Below are positions 33,592-44,100 of a stretch of 46,498 nucleotides of DNA, in pieces (the stretch's first letter is position 1; every line of letters begins with the position of its first letter). This DNA comes from Lentzea xinjiangensis (GTDB taxonomy: Bacteria; Actinomycetota; Actinomycetes; Mycobacteriales; Pseudonocardiaceae), in assembly GCF_900110955.1 (NCBI RefSeq), contig NZ_FOFR01000036.1:1-46498 (forward strand), given 5' to 3'. A model generated the notes under the pieces. It was given only the letters and a program-made list of their open reading frames with translations, searched no databases and was not told where the DNA came from. Both the position numbers and the translations under genes were made by a program.

Positions 33592-34845
33592 TCAGACCGG
33601 GGCCGGGTTGTCCACCCACAGCCGCACGGGGCCGCGGAAGCACGCGTTCTCGTGATATCGCAAGACTTCGTCGTCCGCGAGCCGCAGATGTGGCAGGCGT
33701 GCCGTCAGCTCCTCCAGCATGACCCGCATTTCCAGCCGAGCCAGCGGAGCACCGAAGCAGGCGTGGATTCCCCTGCCGAAAGTGAGGTGCTGCTGGGAGT
33801 TGGACCGGTGGACGTCGAACTGGTCCGGGTCGGGAAACCGCACCGGGTCGTGATTCGCGGAACCGATGAGGAGGAGGAGCTTGGCGCCCGCCGGGACGTC
33901 GACCCCGCCGATGTTGACCTGCCTGGTGGTGATCTTGCGCCAGGTGTGCAGACTCGGGTCGAAGCGCAGACCCTCCTCGATCGCGTTCGGGATCAGCGAG
34001 GGGTCGGCGCAGATCGCCTCCCACTGTTCTCGGTGCGTGAGGAGCCGCTGCACCGTGCTCGACGACGCGTTGGTCGTGGTCTCGTGGCCGGCGAAGCTCA
34101 CCGCGTGGATGACGTTGACGATCTCCTCGACCGACAACGCGGTGGGATCCGCGAGGTGCGAACGGAGCAGGTCACTGGTGAAGTCGTCCTGCAGATCTTC
34201 CTTGCGCGCAGCAACGAAGTCCGTGCAGTACTGCCAGTATTCGACCATTCTTCCCGCGATCCGGACCTGCTCGTCCGTTGTGGACCGTCCCCAGGTGAAG
34301 GCCATGCGGTTGAGAGCCAGCGCTTTGAGCGCTTCCCAGTCCGGCTCGGGGAAGCCGATCAAGCTGAATACGATCTTGGCGGGCAGTGGTGCCGTCAACT
34401 CGTGCACCAGGTCGAACCGTGATCGCGAGGCGATGCTGTCGAGCAGTTCGGTGGTGTAGGCGCGGATGACCGGTTCGAGTCCTGCGACCCTCCGGGCGGA
34501 GAACGCCTTGACGTTGAAGGCGCGGACCCTGGTGTGCTTGGGCGGGTCGCAGTTCGAGACGGTCGGGGTGGCGTGGAACCCGGCGTCGAGGATCTCCTTC
34601 GCTTCCTCCGCGAGCGGGTAGAAGGGGACCTGGGTGATCGCACCGGAGAAGCTCTCGTGATCCGTGAGGATTCGCTTGACGTCCTCGTGCCTGGTGACCG
34701 GCCACATGTCGAGTTGCGGCTCGTAGAAGACCGGGCTTTCCTCGCGCAGGGTGGCGAGCGCCGGGTACGGGTCCGCGATGTAGTCGGGAGCCAGCGGATC
34801 GAATCGCCCCTGCACAGGGCAACGGCCCGTGCTGCTGTTCAGCAT
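33592..34845 (-). CDS. Cytochrome P450 (tailoring)
   Basis: 417 residues from ATG 34845 behind GGAG. It has DPPKHTRVRAFNVKAF (C-helix), VSFAGHETTTNAS (complete I-helix motif with Glu-Thr), EEGLRFDP (ExxR) and the heme loop FGRGIHACFGAPLARLE. It is a soluble class I bacterial P450 of CYP105/107-like layout. It is the last gene of the PKS-NRPS operon, 62 bp after the flavoenzyme gene, so it probably oxidises the released or carrier-bound product. Regiochemistry cannot be read from sequence. Confidence 0.92.
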   Translation of the reverse strand: MLNSSTGRCPVQGRFDPLAPDYIADPYPALATLREESPVFYEPQLDMWPVTRHEDVKRILTDHESFSGAITQVPFYPLAEEAKEILDAGFHATPTVSNCDPPKHTRVRAFNVKAFSARRVAGLEPVIRAYTTELLDSIASRSRFDLVHELTAPLPAKIVFSLIGFPEPDWEALKALALNRMAFTWGRSTTDEQVRIAGRMVEYWQYCTDFVAARKEDLQDDFTSDLLRSHLADPTALSVEEIVNVIHAVSFAGHETTTNASSSTVQRLLTHREQWEAICADPSLIPNAIEEGLRFDPSLHTWRKITTRQVNIGGVDVPAGAKLLLLIGSANHDPVRFPDPDQFDVHRSNSQQHLTFGRGIHACFGAPLARLEMRVMLEELTARLPHLRLADDEVLRYHENACFRGPVRLWVDNPAPV

Positions 34846-34907
34846 TTCATCTCCACGAATTTGACTAAGTGAACCGGAAGCTCAGAGGAACAACCGTTGA
34901 GGTGCCC

Positions 34908-36872
34908 TCACAGTCGCCTGCCGAGCATCTCGGCCTCCCGGATCGACGTGAGCATGGTCCCCGGCGCATACGCGTCCCCGATGACGTGGACGGGTACTCC
35001 GCTCGCCGACAACGGACGCGACAGCTCGTCGAGCGGCTGGCGGGGAGTCGACCAGGTGAACAGGGCCACATCATCGATCTCGGTGAGCTGCCCGGTGAAG
35101 ACGTTCGCACAGCGCAGCACATGGTCCTTGTACAACAACGGTTCGGCCGACAACTCGATGCGCACGCCCGCCTCGTGCAGTCGCCGGTAGACGCCCAGGC
35201 GGCTCACGTACGGCACCGCGTCGCCCAGGGACGTCCGGGGCGTCATGAGCACCACGTCGCGGTAACGCCGCGCCAAGAGGTCGGCGACCGCGTAAGTCCC
35301 GGCCGAGTGGTCGAAATCGAACAGCACCGCTGTGCCGTCGTCAGTTCCGACGTCATCGCGGACCAGGTAGTCCCGCACGCTGACGCCCTCCTCGCTGTGG
35401 GCGCCAAGGGTGGGCGGTCGCATCATGTGCGCTCCGGTGGCGAGGACGACGACGTCGGGACCAGTCGCGAGGACCATCTCCTCCGTCACGTGCGCACTTT
35501 GCTCGACGCGCACGCCGTTGCGCTCCACCAACCACCGCTGGTGGTTCAGGATGGCGGCGATGTCAGCCCGTCCCGGCAACAGCGACTCCATCCTCGCCTT
35601 ACCGCCGAGGTGTGGTCCGGCCAGCAAGGTCACCCGGTGCCCCTGTTCGGACGCCGCCGCGGCGGCCCGAAGACCTGCCACACCGGCGCCGACCACGGTG
35701 ACCTCGCGTTTCCTCGTCGACTTGCGGACCCGGCGGGCGGCTTCACCATCGGTGCCGAGGTCAGGGTTGACCACACAAGCGATCGTGCGCCCACTGGTGA
35801 CCTCCGCCCAGCAGACGTTGCAGTAGATGCACGGCCGCACCTCCCGCTCGCGGCCCGCGCGCACCTTGGCCGGGAACCCGGGATCGGCCACCAGCAGGCG
35901 TCCCAGGCCAACCAGGTCGCCGATCCCGTCCCGGACCACGGCCTCGGCTTCGGCGGCAGAGGTGACGCGGCCGAACGCCAGGACCGGGAGGCTCACCGCT
36001 GCCCTGAGATCCCGCTGGATCCCGAGATACGGGCCAGGCGGGTAGTGCATGTCGGGCACGTGGTCGCCGAAGCTGAGCGAGGAGTTGCCCTGGCCGAACG
36101 CGAGGTAGTCCGGCGGTGTCTCCTGGCTGACCCGATTCGCGATGCGGGCCGACTCCTCCGCGGTGATGCCTCCCTCGACCAACTCGTCACCCGGCATTTT
36201 CAAGCCCAGCAGGAAGTCCGTCCCGCACACCGACCGGATGCCGGCCAGGATCTCGCGCAGGAACCTGGTCCGCCCGTCCAGGTCGCCGCCGTACTCGTCC
36301 TGTCTGGTGTTCGACCACGGCGACAGGAACTGCGTGATCAGGTGACCGTGCGCCGCGTGCACCTCGACGCCGGAGAATCCCGCACGCTGCAGGACAGCGG
36401 CAGAAGCCACGAACGCCTCAGCGATCATCCGGACCTCCGACGTGGACATCACGTGCGGAACCGTCCAGCTGTAAGGGTCCGGCAGGGGCGACACCCCGAT
36501 CGAACTGTTCGCCACAGGACCTCGCACCTGCTGTCTGCCCGAGTGCAGGAGCTGACCGACCATCCGGCAGTCGTGCTCTTCGACCGCGGCTGCGATGCGC
36601 CCGAACCCCGTGAGGTTGGCGGGTTCGTACGCCGCGAGACCCGTCTGCGGGGGCACTGAGCTCGGGTGGACGAACAGCCCCTCGGAGACCACCATCGCCG
36701 AACCACCGGCCGCGCGCTCGGCGTAGAAGGTGACCGTGCGATCAGTCACCAGCCCCTGACGCGCGTAGTTGTTCATGACCGCCGGGAACACGATCCGGTT
36801 CTTCAACCGTGCGTTGCCCACCTTCAGCAGAGAGAACAGGTGTGGATATCGGTCCTGCTCCCCGGTGGTCAC
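34908..36872 (-). CDS. NADH:flavin oxidoreductase/2,4-dienoyl-CoA reductase-like Fe-S flavoenzyme
   Basis: 654 residues, GTG start overlapping the thioesterase stop. An Old-Yellow-Enzyme barrel comes first (RLKNRIVFPAVMNNYA, HAAHGHL at 172-178, FLSPWSNTRQDEYGGD). A 4Fe-4S motif Cys348-x2-Cys351-x2-Cys354-x11-Cys366 follows, then an FAD/NADH module (VTVVGAGVAGLRAAAAA). This is the FMN/Fe-S/FAD architecture of FadH and trimethylamine dehydrogenase relatives. The usual HGY Tyr is His, so substrate or mechanism may differ. In a PKS-NRPS operon it could reduce a polyene, aromatise or dearomatise a ring, or set a double bond after cyclisation. Confidence 0.87.
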   Translation of the reverse strand: MTTGEQDRYPHLFSLLKVGNARLKNRIVFPAVMNNYARQGLVTDRTVTFYAERAAGGSAMVVSEGLFVHPSSVPPQTGLAAYEPANLTGFGRIAAAVEEHDCRMVGQLLHSGRQQVRGPVANSSIGVSPLPDPYSWTVPHVMSTSEVRMIAEAFVASAAVLQRAGFSGVEVHAAHGHLITQFLSPWSNTRQDEYGGDLDGRTRFLREILAGIRSVCGTDFLLGLKMPGDELVEGGITAEESARIANRVSQETPPDYLAFGQGNSSLSFGDHVPDMHYPPGPYLGIQRDLRAAVSLPVLAFGRVTSAAEAEAVVRDGIGDLVGLGRLLVADPGFPAKVRAGREREVRPCIYCNVCWAEVTSGRTIACVVNPDLGTDGEAARRVRKSTRKREVTVVGAGVAGLRAAAAASEQGHRVTLLAGPHLGGKARMESLLPGRADIAAILNHQRWLVERNGVRVEQSAHVTEEMVLATGPDVVVLATGAHMMRPPTLGAHSEEGVSVRDYLVRDDVGTDDGTAVLFDFDHSAGTYAVADLLARRYRDVVLMTPRTSLGDAVPYVSRLGVYRRLHEAGVRIELSAEPLLYKDHVLRCANVFTGQLTEIDDVALFTWSTPRQPLDELSRPLSASGVPVHVIGDAYAPGTMLTSIREAEMLGRRL

Positions 36873-37834
36873 GCCCGGATGCCTTCGCCCGCCGCGGAGA
36901 CGATTTCGCGCAGCTCGCGGCCGATCTTGCCGATGTCCGGCTCGGCCCCGTCGAACAGCGCGCCGCCGTCGGCGTCCACGAAGATGGTGTTGATCTGGTC
37001 GCGGTGGATCGCCCGCAGAGGTGCGGCGTAAGGCGACATCGCGTGGATCGCGGTCTCCTGCCGGCTGGCCTCGCCGACGGCGAGGATCGTGATGCTGCCG
37101 TCAAAACCGCTCGGGGGGTCGTAGGTGAGCATCGCCGAAAGGTTCGCCTTGTAAATGGCCATCCGGTTGCGAAAGACATCGAGGTCCATCCCGGACAACA
37201 GGTCGTGCTCGTCGACGTAACGCACGACGAACTCGACCTGTGCGTCTTCGTCGAGGTCGTTCAACTCGTCCCACGGCAGGTCGATCCGCACCGCCAGCAG
37301 GCGTTCGATGATGTAGACGTAGTCCATGATCGCCCGCTGCTGCAACGAGGCGTCGTCGACCGGCAACTCCTTCCAGGGGCGGTTGAAGTTCGGCATCAGG
37401 TGCAGGACGAGGCCAGTCCGTTCTCCCTGCTCGTGGAGCTGGCGGGCCGTCTCGTACGCCGGCAATCCGCCCATGCAGTTCCCCGCGACGTAGTAAGGGC
37501 CCTCCGGCTGGACGCGGCGCATCTGGCGAATGCCGTGCGCGGCCAGCTCCGCGACCGTGCGGTAAGGCGCCTGCTCACCTTCCATGCCGGGAGTCTGCAA
37601 CGCGTACACGCCCCAGGCCTCGGGGATGTGGGGCAGGTAGTTGTTCATGTAACTCACGCTGCCGTCCGTGGCCGGGTAGATGAACAGGATCGGGCCGCCC
37701 TCCCGCAGCACCTTGACGTTCGACCCCTCCAGGTTGAGCAGCCGGTCGTTCCCGATGTTCTTGTTCTCCAGCAGCCGCATCAGCGCCAGCCGCTTGGTGT
37801 CGGACAGCTGGTGGAGCCGGTCGGTCGTGTTCAT
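36869..37834 (-). CDS. Alpha/beta-hydrolase thioesterase or cyclase with Cys nucleophile
   Basis: 321 residues from ATG 37834 behind AGGAGA. An N-terminal helical segment (TTDRLHQLSDTKRLALMRLL) resembles an NRPS linker or docking helix. The TE-like core follows with ILFIYPATDGS (oxyanion strand) and VAGNCMGGLPAYETA, so the nucleophile is Cys120 in place of Ser. At the usual His position the sequence is VDADGGALF, and I cannot find an obvious catalytic Asp. Cys-type alpha/beta hydrolases such as TrdC, SlgL and NcmC act as Dieckmann cyclases that release tetramic acids from polyketide-glycine-type chains. The gene order fits that role, the missing His does not, so the function is tentative. Confidence 0.75.
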   Translation of the reverse strand: MNTTDRLHQLSDTKRLALMRLLENKNIGNDRLLNLEGSNVKVLREGGPILFIYPATDGSVSYMNNYLPHIPEAWGVYALQTPGMEGEQAPYRTVAELAAHGIRQMRRVQPEGPYYVAGNCMGGLPAYETARQLHEQGERTGLVLHLMPNFNRPWKELPVDDASLQQRAIMDYVYIIERLLAVRIDLPWDELNDLDEDAQVEFVVRYVDEHDLLSGMDLDVFRNRMAIYKANLSAMLTYDPPSGFDGSITILAVGEASRQETAIHAMSPYAAPLRAIHRDQINTIFVDADGGALFDGAEPDIGKIGRELREIVSAAGEGIRA

Positions 37835-37859
37835 CACTGTCTCCTGGTTCGCTGGTTCG

Positions 37860-40800
37860 TCAGTTGAGGCCGTCGAGCAGGCGGGCGACTTCCTCGTCGG
37901 ACATCGACTCGAGCTGGTCAAGTGCCGCGCTGATGGCGAGGTCGTCCTGCACGCTGCGAGTCAGGTCGTCGTCGATCCGCGCGGCGAGTGCCGTCACCGT
38001 GGGGTTGGCGAAGAGGTTCTGCAGCTCCACCCGCACACCGAAGCGCTCCTCGACCTGGAACAGCGCCCTGGTGGCCAGCAAGGAGTGCCCGCCCAGGTCG
38101 AAGAAGCTGTCGTGCCTGCCGACCCCGGTCCGGCCGAGGAGGTCGCCGTAGATCTTCGCGACGAACGTCTCGGTCTCGCCGACCGGCGGTTCGTACGGGG
38201 TGTCGGCCGGAGTCGACTCGGGGACGAGCAAAGAAAGCGCCTTGCGGTCGATCTTGCCGTTAGGAGTCATCGGGAGCATCGTGTGCATGACGAAGCGCTG
38301 CGGCACCATGTAAGCGGGAAGAACGGGAGCGAGCAGGTCACGTAGCTGACCCGCGGACACGGTGTCGCCGTCATGCGCGGCTACGTGGGCTACGAGCACG
38401 CCGTCCGCTGCAAGGATGACTGCGGCGTCGACGACTGCGGGGTGCCGGCGCAGCGCGTGTTCGACCTCGGCTGCCTCGACGCGGTGACCGCGCACCTTGA
38501 GTTGCTGGTCGGTCCTGCCCAAGAAGGTCAAGGTGCCGTCTGCCAGCTCGCGGACCAGGTCACCGGTGCGGTAGACGCGCTCAGGCGCATCGGTCACCTC
38601 TGCCAGGTCCGCGAATCGCTGCTCGGTCTCCTCCGGCCGGTTCAGGTAGCTGTTCGCGACGCCCTCACCCGCGATGCACAGCTCGCCCGGCACTCCGGGT
38701 GGCACGAGCAGGCCGCGTCCGTTGACGACGTAGAACCGAGTGTTCTCGATCGGCTCGCCGATGCGGACCGGATCAGTCGCGTCGACCTTCCAGCGGGCGG
38801 ACCAGATCGTCGTCTCGGTTGGCCCGTAAAGGTTCCACACCTCCTTGCACCCGCCCAGAAGCTGGTCGGCGAGGTCGCGGCTCATGGCCTCCCCGCCGCA
38901 CAGCGCGGTGAGCCGGGAGAGCCCCTCCCAGCCGGAGTCGAACAGCATCCGCCACGTGGAAGGGGTCGCCTGCATGATCGTGGCACCACTGGTGTCCAGC
39001 AGGTCGGCCAGGCGAGCCGGATCCGTCGCCTCTTCCAGAGTGGCGACGACGACCGTCGCACCGGCGACCAGCGGGAGCAGGAGCTCCAGCAGCGAGATGT
39101 CGAACGACAAGCTGGTCACCGCGAGGAACACGTCGTCCTGCCGGATTCCCGGTTTCACCGCCAACGCGTGCAGCAGGTTCAGCAGGTTGTCGTGCCTCAC
39201 CTCGACACCCTTGGGCCGGCCTGTCGACCCGGACGTGTGCAGCACGTAGGCGGGACTGCTGGAGGCGGGCGGCTCAAGTGGCCTGTCAGGCGTCGCGCCC
39301 GGTGACCCGTCGACCAGCAGCGGTTGGACATGTTCGGGCAGGCAGGCGGCGACGTCCGATCGCGTGATCGCCAAGGACATCCCGGTGTCCTCGACGATCC
39401 AGGCCATCCGCTCGTCGGGCAGGTCGGTGGCCAGCGGAACGAAGACCGCGCCCGCGCGCACCGCCGCCAGCACCGCCACCACCATTTCGGGGCCGCGTTC
39501 CAAGAAGATCCCGACTCGCCGGTCACGGCCTCCCGCGGCATCGATTCGACGGGCCAATGCCGATACCGCGTGGTCGAGCTCCGCGTAGCTGAACTCGCAG
39601 CCGTTGCAGATGACGGCGATGCGCTCGGGGTCGGACTCGGCCCATCCCGCCACGAGCCGGTCGACCGTCGTGTCCCGTGTGTGGTCCGACGCGGTGCTGT
39701 TGCGCCTCCGGAGGTTTCGGCGCTCCAGCTCGGACATCAGGGAGACATCGCCGATCGGAAGGTCTGGGGAGCTGATCAGCGACGCGGCAAGATGCTGCCA
39801 ACGACGAGCCATGGCCTCGATCGTCGATTGCTCGAACAGTGCCGTGTCGTAGTAGAAGCTCCCCAGTAGTCCCCGTTCGTCGACGTCGGGGTGGAAGTGC
39901 AGTTCGAGGTCGAACTGGACGCTGCCGGTGTCGAACGGGCGCAGCTCGGCCGTGGCATCGGGCAGCCTCAGCGGGTGGAACGCGTCCTGGAAGGCGAAGA
40001 ACGCCTGGAACAGCGGGCTGCGGCTGAGGTCCCGGCTTCCAGCCACCTCGCTCACCAGCTTCTCGTATGAGTAGTTCTGGTGGTCCCAGGCATCAGCGCA
40101 CACGGCGGCGGTTCTGCGCACCAGCTCGCGGAAACTCAGCTCGGGTGACAGGCCGACACGCAACACCAGGGTGCTGACGAAGCATCCGGCGGTCCGCTCG
40201 AATTCCGAGTCCAGCCGGTTGGCGTACGGCGTGCCGATCGAGATGTCCTCGCGCTCGGTGTAGTGCCACAGCAGCACGAGGTAGACGGCGAGCAGCGTGA
40301 CGAACCGGGTTGCCGCTTCCTCTTTGCCGAACTCCGTCAGCCCGGCGGTCAGCTCTGGTCGCAGGACGAAGTCGACCCGCGCGCCGACGTGGCCGCGCTG
40401 GGGCGGGCGCGGGTGGTCCAGCGGCAGTTCCAGCGGGGTGTTCCCCGACAACGCACCCACCCAGTGGTCCAGGTTCCTGGCGGAGGCGGGACTGTCGGCG
40501 TGTGTGCGTTCCCACTCGGCGTAGTCGGTGTAGTCCAAGCCCACGACCGCGGCCGGATCGCTCTCGCCACTGAGGATCTCAGCGATCTCCCGCACGACGA
40601 GCCCGGTGGTCCACCCGTCGGCGATCAGGTGGTGCAGGGTCAGCCCCCACACGTGTTCCCGTGCCCCGGTTCGCACGAGCATCGAACGCATCAACGGGCC
40701 ACGAGCGAGGTCGAACGGCGCGATCAGGGCGGCCCGCAGTTCCCGGTCGACCCCCTCGCGAGTGGCGCCGAGGAGATCGGCACTCCTCAGCACGGGTTTC

Positions 40801-41189
40801 GACTCCGGCTCGATGAACTGGACCGGCACTCCCCCGATCTCCTCGAAGGTCGCCCGCAGACCGGGGTGGCGGTGCCAGACGGTCTCCAGTGCGGTGGCGA
40901 GCGCCGACGCGTCGACCGGACCCTCGATCCGGTAGGTGACGGTGAACGTGTACGCCACTCCCGTCGGGTCGAGCCTGTTGAGGAACCAGATGCGATCCTG
41001 CACACCGGTCAGTCGACAGGCCGAGCGCCCGCCGAGCAGGTCCAGGAGCTCGGACTTGTGCTCTTTCACCGCATCCCGCTCGGCGGGGTCGAGGATTCCC
41101 GGAACCGCCCGCAGTCGTAGCCGGTCTCCGGCCGGCGTCAGCTGCACGCCCCGCCTCAGGAGTTCCACCAGTGAGGTCATCGCGTTCAC
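37860..41189 (-). CDS. NRPS module: docking domain, C, A (glycine), PCP
   Basis: 1109 residues, GTG start overlapping the PKS stop. Residues 1-55 form a TubC-like docking domain (SLVELLRRGVQLTPAGDRLRLRAVPG). A C domain (60-500) has an intact HHLIADG at 186-192. An A domain (505-1000) has LHTSGSTGRPKG, YGPTETTIW, YRTGDLVR and NGKIDRK. The PCP has GGHSLLA with Ser1036. The substrate code read by position is D-I-L-Q-L-G-L-I-W-K, the classic glycine code. There is no terminal TE, and the next gene supplies release. The C domain would join the PKS acyl chain to glycine, giving an N-acylglycyl thioester. A C-terminal tail (QLESMSDEEVARLLDGLN) looks like a docking helix. Confidence 0.92.
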   Translation of the reverse strand: MNAMTSLVELLRRGVQLTPAGDRLRLRAVPGILDPAERDAVKEHKSELLDLLGGRSACRLTGVQDRIWFLNRLDPTGVAYTFTVTYRIEGPVDASALATALETVWHRHPGLRATFEEIGGVPVQFIEPESKPVLRSADLLGATREGVDRELRAALIAPFDLARGPLMRSMLVRTGAREHVWGLTLHHLIADGWTTGLVVREIAEILSGESDPAAVVGLDYTDYAEWERTHADSPASARNLDHWVGALSGNTPLELPLDHPRPPQRGHVGARVDFVLRPELTAGLTEFGKEEAATRFVTLLAVYLVLLWHYTEREDISIGTPYANRLDSEFERTAGCFVSTLVLRVGLSPELSFRELVRRTAAVCADAWDHQNYSYEKLVSEVAGSRDLSRSPLFQAFFAFQDAFHPLRLPDATAELRPFDTGSVQFDLELHFHPDVDERGLLGSFYYDTALFEQSTIEAMARRWQHLAASLISSPDLPIGDVSLMSELERRNLRRRNSTASDHTRDTTVDRLVAGWAESDPERIAVICNGCEFSYAELDHAVSALARRIDAAGGRDRRVGIFLERGPEMVVAVLAAVRAGAVFVPLATDLPDERMAWIVEDTGMSLAITRSDVAACLPEHVQPLLVDGSPGATPDRPLEPPASSSPAYVLHTSGSTGRPKGVEVRHDNLLNLLHALAVKPGIRQDDVFLAVTSLSFDISLLELLLPLVAGATVVVATLEEATDPARLADLLDTSGATIMQATPSTWRMLFDSGWEGLSRLTALCGGEAMSRDLADQLLGGCKEVWNLYGPTETTIWSARWKVDATDPVRIGEPIENTRFYVVNGRGLLVPPGVPGELCIAGEGVANSYLNRPEETEQRFADLAEVTDAPERVYRTGDLVRELADGTLTFLGRTDQQLKVRGHRVEAAEVEHALRRHPAVVDAAVILAADGVLVAHVAAHDGDTVSAGQLRDLLAPVLPAYMVPQRFVMHTMLPMTPNGKIDRKALSLLVPESTPADTPYEPPVGETETFVAKIYGDLLGRTGVGRHDSFFDLGGHSLLATRALFQVEERFGVRVELQNLFANPTVTALAARIDDDLTRSVQDDLAISAALDQLESMSDEEVARLLDGLN

Positions 41190-44100
41190 AGCTCCATCAA
41201 GTCCATCGCTCCCACGACCGTCGCGGCGCCGGGCGCCGTCTGGCCGGTGTCCACCAACGCCTGTGCCTCAGCCGCGAGCGCGGAGATTCCGTCCGCCCGC
41301 AACACTCGTGAGACCGGGAGCGCCACGGTCAGATCACGCAGCACCAGGTTGCGAAGTTCCATCGCCATCAAGGAAGTCATGCCCAGCTTGCTGAGCTGGA
41401 CGTCCCGCTGGATCTCGTCCTGCCGCAGGCGCAGCACCCACGCCACCCGGTTGGCCAGCCGGTCCTCGAAGGCCGCACCGTCGTCGGCGCTACCCGCAGC
41501 CTCCTGGTGGACGACTTCTTCCGGCTCGGGGTACGAGCGGTCATCGACTGCGCTCGTGATCTCCCGTCGAACGGCGGGGGCACGGTCGAGCCAGTACCGC
41601 TCACGCTGCCAGGGGTAGGTGGGCAGCGGGACCGTACGGCCACCGACGGGCTGCACACGATCCCAGTCGATCTCGCACCCCGACGTGTACAGCGCCGCAA
41701 CGGCCTCCAGCAGGCCCGTCCGCTCACCCCGCTTCTTGTGCGCCCTGGCGATCGTGGTGGCCGTCACACCGACCGAGTGCAATGTCGCGTCGATCGCCGG
41801 GCCGAGCACGGCGTGCGGGCTGATCTCCAGGAACACCTGGTGTCCTTGCTCGGCGAGCAGAGCGACGGCCGGCCCGAACATCACCGGTTCACGCAGGTTC
41901 CGCAACCAGTACGACGTCCCCAGCTCCTCGCCCGCGCGCATCGTGCCGGTAACGCTGGAGCAGAACGGCACCGAGGTCGCGGAGGGCCAGACTCCGCGCA
42001 GTCCGGCGCGGAGTTCGCCGAGCAGCGGCTCCACCTGGCTGCTGTGCCCGGCCACGTCGACGACCATGCGCCGTGCGAACACCTTCGTGCGCTCGAGCTC
42101 GCTCAGCACCTCTTCGACCGCCTCGGGATTGCCTGCCAGCAGCGTCGAGGACGGACTGTTGCTCGCTGCGATCTCGATCCGGCCGTCCCATCGGCTGACG
42201 AGCTCCCGCGCCTCCTGGAGGCCGAGCTCGACCAGCGCCATCGCGCCCTGCCCGCGGATCGACGCGAGGAGCGCGCTCCGGCGGCAGATCACCAGTGCGG
42301 CGTCATCGAGGGACAGTGCGCCGGCAGCATGTGCCGCCGCGATCTCACCCATGCTCTGACCCACGACCGCGTCCGGTTCGACGCCCCAGGACCTCCACAG
42401 GGCTGTCAGCGCGACCTCCATCGCGAACAGGGCGGGCTGTACCTCCTCGATCAGCGCGATGTCCGCTTTTCCGCTCTCCCGCCGCAAGAACTCGAGGACG
42501 GAGAACCCGCTGATCCGTCGGATGGCCGCATCGCAGTCTTCGAGTGCGTCCCTGAACACCGGCTCCGTCGCGGCGAGCTCCAGGCCCATCCCCGACCACG
42601 CGGCGCCGTGCCCGGGGAAGACGAACACGACGGACGGTTTTTTCCACGTCGGCGCCAATGGCCGTTCTGCGGCTCTTTCGAGTGCATCGGCCAGTTCGGT
42701 CCGCGAAGCACCCACGACGGCCAGTCGTCGCGCGTGCGAAGAGCGACGGGCCGCCGTGTAGCCGATGTCCCCGAGGTCCGCCGCGGTCCGCACGACCTCG
42801 GCGAGTTCGGCGGCTCCCTTGGTGAGTGCGACCGGAGTGTGCGCGGACAGGGGCAGGACCACTGGCTCCTGCCCCTGTCCATCCAGTGCGTGCCGGTGTT
42901 CCCCGGGCTCTCGACCGGCCCGAGAGTGCACACGTGACCAATTCACGTCCTGCCCCTGGCAGTAGAGGTGGCCCAGGGAGTCGAGCAGCACCGGGCGGCT
43001 CGGCTCAGCGCGCCGGGCGGACGGCAGCACGTGACCTTCACGACCGGCCTCCGCCAGGCACTGCGTCACGTTGTGCACAAGGAGCGGATGCGGGTTCACG
43101 TCGATGAATTCGCGGTGCCCCTCGGCGACGAGCAGCCGCACCACCTCCGCGAAGAGGACCGGCTCGCGCAGGTTGTCACACCAGTAGTCGGCGTCCAGTT
43201 CGTTGCCGGCCAGCAGCCGGCCGGCGACCGTGGAGTAGAAGGGGATGACACCGAGATGTGGACGCACGCCGCTCAGCGCCGATCGCAGCTCGGGCAGCAG
43301 AGGATCCATCTGTGGTGAGTGCGACGCGTAGTCCACCTGGATCGGCCGCAGGGTGATCCCCGACCGCCCGAGTTCGGACGAGAGGTCCTGCATCGCGTCA
43401 GCCGCTCCGGAGATCACCGTTGCGGCGGGACCGCTGCTGACGGCGATCGATATCTCGTCCGCGCGGGTCGCGATCAACCGGCGGACCTGCTCGGCCGGCA
43501 GCTCGATCACGGCCATCGTGCCCGAGCCGGACGCGGCGCCGTGCACGATCGTGCTGCGGATGCAGACGATCCGCACCGCGTCCTCCAGGCTCAGGCACCC
43601 CGCCACGTGGGCTGCCGCGATTTCACCCAGGCTCTGCCCCACGACGGCACCGGGATGCACTCCCCAGGAGCGCCACAGAGCGGCGAGGGCGACCTGCACG
43701 GCGAAGATCGCCGGCTGAACCAGCCTCAGATCCTCCAGCCAGGCAGGATCGTCTGCGAGCAACACGTCCAGAACCGACACGTCGAGATAGGAGCGCATCG
43801 CGCGGTCGCAGCGCTGCAACGAGGCCAGGAAGGCCGGCTCGGACAGCAGGTCCCTACCCATGCCGAGCCACTGCGATCCCTGACCGGCGAACAGGAACAC
43901 CGGCTTGCCGCGATCCGCTTCCACCAGGCCGGCGACCGTGCCGGGCAGGGGATGGCCGTCGAGGTGCGCAGTGAGCCGCCTCGCCAGATCGGCGTGGTCC
44001 TCCGCGGTGATCGCCAGCCGCCGCCTCTCCCCGACTCCCCGGGCCACGGCATCGGAGCGCAGCGCCGGCATCGTCGCACCGGATCGCCCGCACGCCGCGA

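Noticed and set aside
34869..36659. 596-codon plus-strand ORF opposite the flavoenzyme
   Set aside because: Antisense shadow. The FAD and Fe-S motifs are on the minus strand.
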